Shown: positions 24,954 to 31,229 of the stretch, one piece after another
Layout of the letters: each line of letters starts with the position of its first letter
Numbering within the stretch: position 1 is the stretch's first letter
From: Symsagittifera roscoffensis
Taxonomy: Eukaryota > Xenacoelomorpha > Acoela > Convolutidae
DNA length: 31,229 nucleotides
Direction: 5' to 3'
NCBI RefSeq assembly: GCF_963678635.1
Contig: NW_026971507.1
Span: 1-31,229, forward strand
Made by a program: the position numbers and the translations under genes
The notes under the pieces: generated by a model
What the model saw: the letters and a program-made list of their open reading frames with translations, nothing else
The model's database searches: none
Told to the model about the DNA's origin: nothing

Positions 24954-25075
24954 GTAAAATGTCTTTCAAATTTATGCTCATGATAACATTACTTTTTGAA
25001 TGATATAAAAAAATTTTGTCGAAAAAGGCTAGTTAAAAAGTCGGAAAATCATCTGAAGAAAAAAATATTCACCCT

Positions 25076-26298
25076 GCCCGGACTGAGCGCCCATGGATTT
25101 TAATCCTTTATAATGCATTCCCGAGTCAAAAACAAACCCTTATAATCCAATAAAGATGTAAATTTCAGAATTGCCATTATAATTGAATATTTGTGAAAAA
25201 AAGCAATCCATTATGGTCCATTATAATCGATTAAAAATCATTATTTTGGCAAGGAAGTCAATTTTTTGCCACGATAGTACAATACAATCGATCGTTCGTT
25301 TTTGAAAAGAAAATCAATATAATCCATTATAATCGTTTATAATCCATTTCATTTTTAGGACTAAATTCGATTATTTTGCAGAAGTATTGCAAAGTGTGCA
25401 AAAAAATTTGCAAAGTGTATGCCACGTCTTTCAAAAAATGCCATGTCTCAGCGTCATCCCTTCAAGTTTTCTACCTCCTCTACAACTAAAGAGAAGGAGG
25501 GTAAACCGGAGGGACGGGAGGGTTAACTGGGGGAGGCGAACAGGGGGTGGAGGTAAACAGGGGACAGGGGGGAAGGGGGTGTTAAACAGGGGACAGGGAG
25601 GGGGGTTGTTAAACAGGGTACCGGTGGGGGGGTGGGGGGGTCAACAGGGGACAGGGGGGACTCTGGGGATTAAACTGCGGAGGGTGGTAAACTGTGGGAA
25701 GTGGGTGAACTGTGGGGGGTTGGGTAAACTGAGGGTGTCAGTCATTTAACCCCCTAACCCCCTTCCCCCAAAGTCTACGAATAAATAATCCCCCATATTC
25801 AACCATAATGGGAGTGGGCGAATGGTGGTTGTGGTTAGCTGGCAGGGAGGGCGAATTGACTGAGGGAGGTAAAAAATAGGGGTTAAGGGATGGGTAAACT
25901 GAGATGCATTGAAAAAGAACACAAAAAAACTTTTATGTGAAATTCAACAATTCATGAGACGTAATACGTAGCAACTGCTCTAAACTGGAAAAGAGAAAAC
26001 TTCATGGTTAACCTATAACGGTTAATCTCTTATGGTCAAATTCCGTGGTTAACCTCTCGAAAAAATCCAAATAAATGATTATAACCAATTATAAGGGATT
26101 CTATTGGCATAAGAAATATTAGGATTGAAACCTATTTTTAATGGATTATAATCGATTAAAATGGATTATATTGACATACAAAATATTAGGAATAAAATCC
26201 ATTTTAATGGAATATAATCGATTATTTTGTAACTATATAGATACTGACCATACAATGACAATATAATCGGTTGTGATATATGGGCGCTCGGTGCGGGC
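25076..26298. mobile_element. Foldback-type element, 1.2 kb, with 19-bp inverted ends
   Basis: The left end 25076-25094 (GCCCGGACTGAGCGCCCAT) and the reverse complement of 26280-26298 match at 17 of 19 positions. Both subterminal zones are full of the self-complementary motif ATAATCGATTA and variants of 'ggattataatc' (25090-25350 and 26080-26270), so the two halves could pair extensively. A G-rich minisatellite sits in the middle. There is no transposase frame. I could not find a clear target duplication. Confidence 0.6.
25497..25740 (+). repeat. G-rich degenerate minisatellite
   Basis: Degenerate repeats of a unit like 'taaacaggggacaggggg' occur in tandem: the core 'aacaggggacaggg' appears repeatedly, then variants 'taaactg(c/t)gg'. 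A shorter related stretch is at 25803-25910. Many G runs of three or more on one strand give high G-quadruplex potential. The open frame across it (25387-25749) is a Gly/Arg/Val artefact of the repeat. Confidence 0.7.
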
Positions 26299-26560
26299 GA
26301 GCACAAAGGTTCCGCTATTTTCATATCGAAAGTCGGAACAATAAGTAAAATTGCGCTAACAAATTATTCAAAAATTAAGCTATAAACCAATTAAAACTAA
26401 ACTACAGCATTAATAAACAAACTCATACTAGGCTACAATTCCTTCCGAAGTAGTTTAGGCCGGAATTCAAAAAATCCCCAGTAAAAAAATTACTTTTTAG
26501 ATTAAAATACATACTTTCCATAGAATTTTTTCGTAACAAGTTACAGATTCGGTGCATACC

Positions 26561-27283
26561 CACGGAGCCGCATTCCCGGATAGCCGAAAAAACTAAATAC
26601 CTCCGGTTTTATTTAAATTAAATCAGAACACTTTGAGACGCATTCTGATTCGACAAAATGCGCAGCCTGTTATAGCTAACAAAATTCCGAACATTTTAAA
26701 GAGATTTGATTGGTTAATACTTTTGCTCTCATTGAATTAATTAATAGCAAAAGTCCGACTACTACAGGGATTTGACCCCCTCAACAACCAAAGGATCCCT
26801 CTTTGGTATGTTTTATGATATCCATTTTCGGCCGAGAAACCCTAAAATTTTTCAGTATATGCTAATTTTAAAGGGGAGCACGCGCTGAAAAACGGAAATT
26901 TTTGGTCAAAATTTTTTCAAAAAATCCCAAAAACGGGGGGGGGGGGAGCATGGTGGGGGTAAATGTGGGTAGTCAGAGGAAGTATTTGGGAGGGGGAAGG
27001 GAATGGGAAGGAAGAATGATTGGACTAAGTGTGTGTGTGTGGGGGGGATGGGTAGAGAAAGGGTACCGAAACAAAGGGTAAAGAAAGGGTAATGAAAACA
27101 AGGTTTTTAAGTAAGTTTGTAGAATCTCTTTCACCCCTATGGTACCTAGTAACGAATCTCTCCCCCCTCCCCAATTAAGAAATGGGTCAGGGGGCAGAAG
27201 GGAGGTAATTGCTATGTAGACCCAAAATTTCAGCTATCCGGGAACGAACTTATTTTTCGGCTATCCGGGTATTCGGCTCCGTG
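26561..27283. mobile_element. 0.7-kb element with 31-bp inverted ends
   Basis: 26561-26591 (cacggagccg...ggatagccgaaaaa) and the reverse complement of 27253-27283 agree at 29 of 31 positions. An extra partial copy of the end motif (gctatccggg) occurs at about 27233. The interior holds family A copy 3, a G-rich tract and a short GT microsatellite (about 27031-27041). No coding frame or target duplication was found. The block 'ggtacctagtaacgaat' (27141-27157) recurs inverted at 153-169, so the left edge of the window may carry another piece of the same family. Confidence 0.5.
26763..26940 (-). repeat. Dispersed repeat family A, copy 3 (truncated, nested)
   Basis: In reverse complement it matches copies 2 and 4 through 'tttttggg', 'gcgtgctcccct', the 'tttttagggt' type block and 'ggatatcataaaa'. 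It breaks off at a run of G near 26937. It lies inside the element with 31-bp inverted ends. Confidence 0.5.
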
Positions 27284-27419
27284 ACACGCCACCACAGATT
27301 CCACACGAAAGTCCTCAAGAAAAACTGAAGTAAAAATTGCAATGAATTCCCTATGCAAAATTGCTAAAATAAATACACATAAAAGATAAGCACTGGAGAA
27401 AAAAAATGAAACATTTTAG

Positions 27420-27663
27420 CTTCCAGAAAAATATGTAACAATAAAACAGAGACTATCCCAGTTGCTGGTTTAAAAGCTTTACCTCCCGAAGACTTAAGGG
27501 TAGTTGAATTTGGAAAAAAACTGGCAAAAAACGAGAACGGATTGATGCATTGACAGAAAAGAAAAGTAAGTTAGAATATTCTAGAAACATCTTGAACTCA
27601 CGTGAAGATGAAGATCTAGTAATTTCACTATTCCACGAATCCATTCTGACGTATAAGCAATAA
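27420..27663 (+). pseudogene. Broken terminal exon of an unknown plus-strand gene
   Basis: A possible acceptor (CATTTTAG) ends at 27419. Protein-like sequence then runs in three frames in turn: 'PEKYVTIKQRLSQLL' up to about 27465, 'AGLKALPPEDLRVVEFGKK' to an A7 run (27514-27520), and 'RERIDALTEKKSKLEYSRNI' through 'DLVISLFHESILTYKQ' to TAA at 27661. Two one-base frame changes are therefore implied. AATAAA at 27720-27725, about 57 bases after the stop, fits a 3' UTR. It may be a pseudogene, or a real exon with homopolymer errors. I do not recognise the family. Confidence 0.4.
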
Positions 27664-27719
27664 GGCTTTGCTGCTAAATGATATGCAACGTCGAAAAAAC
27701 TACTACGTTAGAAAAATCA

Positions 27720-27725
27720 AATAAA
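27720..27725 (+). promoter_or_regulatory. AATAAA polyadenylation signal
   Basis: A canonical hexamer lies about 57 bases after the TAA of the preceding coding-like exon. It is common by chance in AT-rich DNA; position gives it some weight. Confidence 0.3.
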
Positions 27726-28499
27726 GCTCTCTAAAAAACATGCATTAAAGTCGCCGTTGAGTCCGAGTTAAATATACAACCAACAAAACTAATATTAAAA
27801 ATGAGCCATCTCAACGGTTAAAATTTTTGATTTAACAGCTCGCTGAATGTGTTAAGCTCGATTCAGATTTATTCAAGAAAATGAAGAAATGAAGAAAAAC
27901 AGAAGTAAATACTTTCACGCAGAACAAAAAAGTTTTTCTTAAAGTGAGTTTTAGCATAGTTTTTCTCTGTGGTACATTTGTTTTCAGTACTGTTTCGTTT
28001 GACAAAACTGAATTTTTCAACGGCATTTGATAATATCAACTCTCTTACAATTTCTAAGAAGCCGATATGAAGCTACAAACACCTTCCAAAAAAAAATCAG
28101 TTTTTAATTGGAAAAAACCCTAAATAATCCGACAATACTTTAGCCATATTTTTGAAAAAATTGAAAAAGCATAAAATTTCAAAAATTAGTGAAAAAAAGA
28201 AAGAATTTTTTCAGTTGTTTTTGAAGTTATTCACGCTACACGCTATGCAAAAATAAAAAGTTATGTTTTTGCACCTGGAATTGTATCGAAAATTCATTGT
28301 AATTTGTCTCAAAAAAATTAGAACAAATTCTTAGCAGAACTGATTACAGCTCAAGCTTTTTTAGTACAAAATAAAACGCGCATCGAGGATTTTCTCAAGG
28401 AGGATGGCTGATTTTCGAAAAAAATGTTGATGATTTTTTTCGACCTTTTTTTCCTAAACTACTTTAAAGACCCTATATTGACCAATTTTTCTGCACCGT
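27726..28499. other. AT-rich host sequence, nothing recognised
   Basis: I see no supported gene, transposon end or RNA. Short open frames on the minus strand (for example 27832-28026) lack ATG-initiated protein-like sequence. Confidence 0.4.
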
Positions 28500-28741
28500 A
28501 GGGCGTTTTTAGCACTTTTTGGAAAATTTCGACTAAAAAATCGCGTTTTTTTTTTACTCGCGCTCCCCCCTCAAAATTAGTATAAAATGGCGCCAAAGGC
28601 GTCTTTAGAAAAATTTCAAGATCCAGTCAGCCAAAAATGGATATTGGATGTCTCAAAATAGTACAAAGGGGGACCCTTTGGGTCGGCAGTGGATCGAATC
28701 CCTAAGATAAAGAAAGCGTCCCCCCCCTAAATCCGCTACTG
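28500..28741 (+). repeat. Dispersed repeat family A, copy 4
   Basis: It shares blocks with copy 2 in the opposite orientation: 'gcactttttggaaaattt', 'ctaaaaaatcgcg', 'ggcgccaaaggcg', 'cagccaaaaatggat', 'ctcaaaatagtacaaag', 'gaccctttgggtcggcag' and a terminal 'taaatccgc'. It is noncoding. Confidence 0.65.
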
Positions 28742-28930
28742 TATTGGACGTTTTTTTCCTGAATTAGCTTTAGTGGCGATTTTCAAATTGACTTATCTTC
28801 ACGAAAAACAATCACAGTTGAACAATCACTTAAAATTGATGTCCGGATAATGCCACCTTCAGGTGGTATGAAATTTCCTCTGAAAATTGCTCAATCAAAT
28901 TCTCAAACTTTGGCGAAAAGTGTGGTATTG

Positions 28931-29176
28931 TGTAGTACTGTTGACACAGTAACCTTGGAGAATTACTTTTATTAATAACTGTTATGTATTGTTATTACTT
29001 ATTCAATGCCAACCTAGCAGGCCTAATGCAACAGTCATTTGGACGGCTGCGAAACTAAAATGCAGAGAGTTAACAACAAGATCTCCGAACAAAAGATGAT
29101 TGACAAGAAGTTCAAATTAAAGATATAAACTCTTCTGTTTCCGCTCATTAACTAAAAACGAAGTATCGGATTATCA
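28931..29176 (+). repeat. Possible 5' LTR of the second Gypsy element
   Basis: A TG-starting, CA-ending stretch of about 246 bp lies directly before a primer-binding-like TGGCGCAGCC. Only one copy is in the window, so the boundaries cannot be confirmed; the left end could also be 28921. Position upstream of gag is the main support. Confidence 0.3.
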
Positions 29177-29178
29177 CA

Positions 29179-29194
29179 TGGCGCAGCCAGCAGG
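29179..29194 (+). other. Primer-binding site of the second element (TGGCGCAGCC...)
   Basis: TGGCGCAGCCAGCAGG follows the putative LTR end. TGG fits pairing to a tRNA CCA end. The first ATG (29178) overlaps this site, so the Gag start at 29199 is more likely. Confidence 0.45.
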
Positions 29195-29198
29195 ATTC

Positions 29199-29450
29199 AT
29201 GTCCCAAGATCACAGAACGGATATGGGAATTCCTGTATTCTGGACAACGGCGAATTCGGATCCTCCTTGGAATTTCAAGATATGGTTAGATCAATTCCTA
29301 TTGGCAGTTACAGTTGAAGAGAGCATGAAACCTGAATTATTATTAGAAGAACCGAAAAAAATTCTGTTGGAGCCGTTACCAGGGCCGGAGACACAAAGAG
29401 AACAGGAAAACGCACGAGCGATCGCCTTACAAGGAGAGAGCACCATCTGA
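29199..29450 (+). pseudogene. gag: Gag remnant of a second Ty3/Gypsy element
   Basis: The frame gives 'MSQDHRTDMGIPVFWTTA' and 'WNFKIWLDQFLLAVTV', matching the N-terminal Gag of Ty3/Gypsy elements common in invertebrates ('F-W...W-x-x-W-L-x-x-F'). It ends early at a stop at 29450, and the zinc-knuckle region begins only about 75 bases later, so most of the capsid appears deleted. Confidence 0.7.
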
Positions 29451-29523
29451 CAGGAGAGAGGGAAGAAGCTCTACGGATCCAAAAACGTGTACTCAATGGA
29501 GTCGGCTATTTGGAGAAGGTAAG

Positions 29524-29742
29524 TTGAAGAAATTTCCGGCCATGGGCAAAATATGTAAGAATTGTTCCAAACAAATTCGTTTTGCAAAAATGTGTAGGTC
29601 AAAAAAAGTAAATGAAATTGCTGAAAAAAAGTCTAGCTCAGATGAAGAGTGTAATTTGATTCATTCTTTTGACTCATGCGATGATTTTGAAATAATGGCA
29701 ATAGAATCGGATATATCGTCGATGGAGCAGTTAGATGAATGA
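29524..29742 (+). pseudogene. gag: Decayed Gag zinc-knuckle region
   Basis: 'CKNCSKQIRFAKMCRSKK' keeps the C-x2-C-x4-?-x4-C spacing of a Gag CCHC knuckle, but the His is replaced by Arg, so it would not bind zinc normally. The open frame starts at a non-ATG codon. It is followed by acidic sequence and a stop at 29742. Confidence 0.65.
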
Positions 29743-29883
29743 ATAAAACAGCAATCGAAACGAAAATTAAAAGTTGGGGATAGCGGTAAAGATATAAGAA
29801 AGGTCGATATTCGCAGGAAACCTCAATCACAACTGATAGAGTCTTTAAAAGCATTAGTCAGAATTGATCACCAAATTATCAAT

Positions 29884-31150
29884 ATGACTTTTGACAACGA
29901 TAGTCCAGAATCGTTCTTAAATTGTGCGACAGCGAAACAAATTCTAATGTCTTCCAAAAATACGAAGTTCATTCCACGGGAGAATCTAAATTCGACAGCT
30001 CAATTTGTAGACTACAATAAACAGCCAAGTAATATTTTGGGAGCAGTTACCACAACCAACCGTTCGGCAGGGTGGGACGTAGTGGGGGCATCATTTCTGA
30101 TCACAGAACGACGCACAAGATGCTTATTGGGGCTGGACTTACAGAGCAAAGTGGGGATACACACAACACAAAATCTGGCACCAAAAGATAACACGAGATT
30201 TGATGTGCTACCGTGCAAGCAGTCTGAAGATTGGAAAAACACATTTTAGAGTAAATTTAAGGACCTTTTTGATCGTCAGGGTTGCTCGAAAAATCATGTT
30301 GTCAGTACAAAGTTCAAATACCCACTTTGCCCATTACAAGAGAAAGGGAGAAGGATCCCAAGACACATCCAGGAAAAGGTACATGAAGAAATGGAAAAAC
30401 TGTTAAAAGAAGGGCATATAAAATGTCTGGACAAATGTACTAGCGATTGTTTGATAGCACAAATTGTAATCACAGTGAAAAAAGATGATTCCATAAAACT
30501 GGCTTTAGATGCGAAACCTATCAACAGGCAGTTGTTCAAAAACAAATATCAAATGCCTAATGTTGACCAGTTATTGGATGGGGTTAGTCAAATAGTAACA
30601 GCAAATACAAATGGTACTTTGTATTTCTCAGTATTAGACTTGAAGTATGCGTACATCCAATTAAAGTTGACTGCTGAGACAGCAAAACAATGCAACTTTA
30701 TTATCATGGGCGGATAGGCCGCTGGAACGTACAGGTTTCTCACTGGATTCTATGGGCTTGTGGACATGCCAGCAGAGTTCCAAAAGTCTTTGGTTAGAAC
30801 GTTAAATCATGCGAAAAACACAAGGAGTGAACAAGAACATGAAAAATTGATTATGAACGTCTTGGAAAAACTCGACAGAGAAAATCTGGCATCGAAACTG
30901 TCAAAACGTGAACTTTTTCAAAATGAGGTGAATTGGCTGGGGCACTAGTTATCGCCAGAAGGCATTTTACCGAAAAAAAAACAAAAACGGAAGCCATACT
31001 GAAGCTCAGTCCACCAAAATTACTTAAACAGCTTAGGTAATTTATGGGTAGCATAATTCATCTAGCTAAACTCATCCCAAACGGGGCTACTTTAAAAGAA
31101 AAACTTAGACCCCTTTTGCGAGACGAGAATGAGAAAAAAAACTTAAAAGT
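29884..31150 (+). pseudogene. pol: Decayed Pol (protease and RT) of the second element
   Basis: One reading frame carries the whole region, broken by in-frame stops at 30247, 30715, 30946 and about 31036. The protease motif is 'TFDNDSPESFLN', where this family normally has Asp-Thr-Gly-Ser-Pro, and 'LITERRTRCLLGLDLQSKVG' is the Leu-Leu-Gly block. RT has 'IKLALDAKPINRQL', 'FSVLDLKYAYIQLKL' and 'YRFLTGFYGLVDMPAEFQK'. The Tyr-x-Asp-Asp block that should follow is missing: 'LNHAKNTRSEQEHEKL' jumps straight to the next helix. 'EVNWLGH' and 'LSPEGILPKK' continue it. The element runs past the right edge. It is non-functional. Confidence 0.82.
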
Positions 31151-31229
31151 GTGAAAACTCAAGTTAAAAAATTCGAATGGGGGAAGAACATTCGGAAATA
31201 TTCGAATCGATAAAAACAGCGGTTGCGAA

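Noticed and set aside
24649-25003. Frames of 68 and 100 codons on opposite strands
   Set aside because: Both fall within dispersed repeat family A and its flanks, with Lys/Phe-rich composition from A/T runs.
25387-25749. 120-codon Gly/Arg-rich frame
   Set aside because: It is a product of the G-rich minisatellite, not a gene.

Overview
The window looks like AT-rich nuclear DNA from a multicellular invertebrate animal. The evidence is spliceosomal-type exons, several transposon families with intact target-site duplications, two Ty3/Gypsy LTR retroelements and no operons, Shine-Dalgarno sites or bacterial genes. I cannot name the species from sequence alone.

Positions 1663-20531 (minus strand) hold one complete, unusually large LTR retrotransposon of about 18.9 kb. 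It has two 410-bp LTRs that differ at one base, TG...CA ends and a 4-bp ATAA target duplication. Read 5' to 3' on the minus strand it carries: the 5' LTR (20122-20531), a primer-binding site, a 1.2-kb leader with repeats, a very long gag (18882 to 15071, broken), protease-RT-RNase H-integrase (15098 to 10156, broken), hydrophobic membrane ORFs (9630 to 9216), a Pro/Ser/Thr-rich ORF of 391 codons with no methionine codon (9250 to 8075), an envelope-like glycoprotein with signal peptide and membrane anchor (8087 to 5470, frame change at an A8 run), a 602-aa ORF of unknown function (5473 to 3665), a 1.6-kb 3' region and the 3' LTR (1663-2072). The glycoprotein resembles the chuvirus-like (Jingchuvirales) glycoproteins known to have been captured by animal LTR elements. 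The two ORFs around it overlap it by 13 nt upstream and 4 nt (ATGA) downstream, which suggests a compact, translationally coupled accessory cassette. This cassette is the most novel thing here.

The element is young by LTR identity but carries three in-frame stops and several frame changes, so this copy is either defective, moved in trans, or affected by assembly errors at homopolymers. Coding-like remnants on both sides (1557-1662 and 20536-20730) suggest it landed in or near an older gene or pseudogene.

The right part (20536-29150) is host sequence rich in small transposons: three copies of a hAT-like MITE with perfect 8-bp target duplications, a 1.2-kb foldback element enclosing a G-rich minisatellite, a 0.7-kb inverted-repeat element, and a dispersed repeat family with four copies (one left of the big element). 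A minus-strand host gene is partly visible (51-bp exon 23490-23540 spliced in phase to 22540-23054). A broken plus-strand terminal exon lies at 27420-27663. The window ends in a second, unrelated and decayed Ty3/Gypsy element on the plus strand (about 28931 to beyond 31229) that has lost its RT catalytic block.
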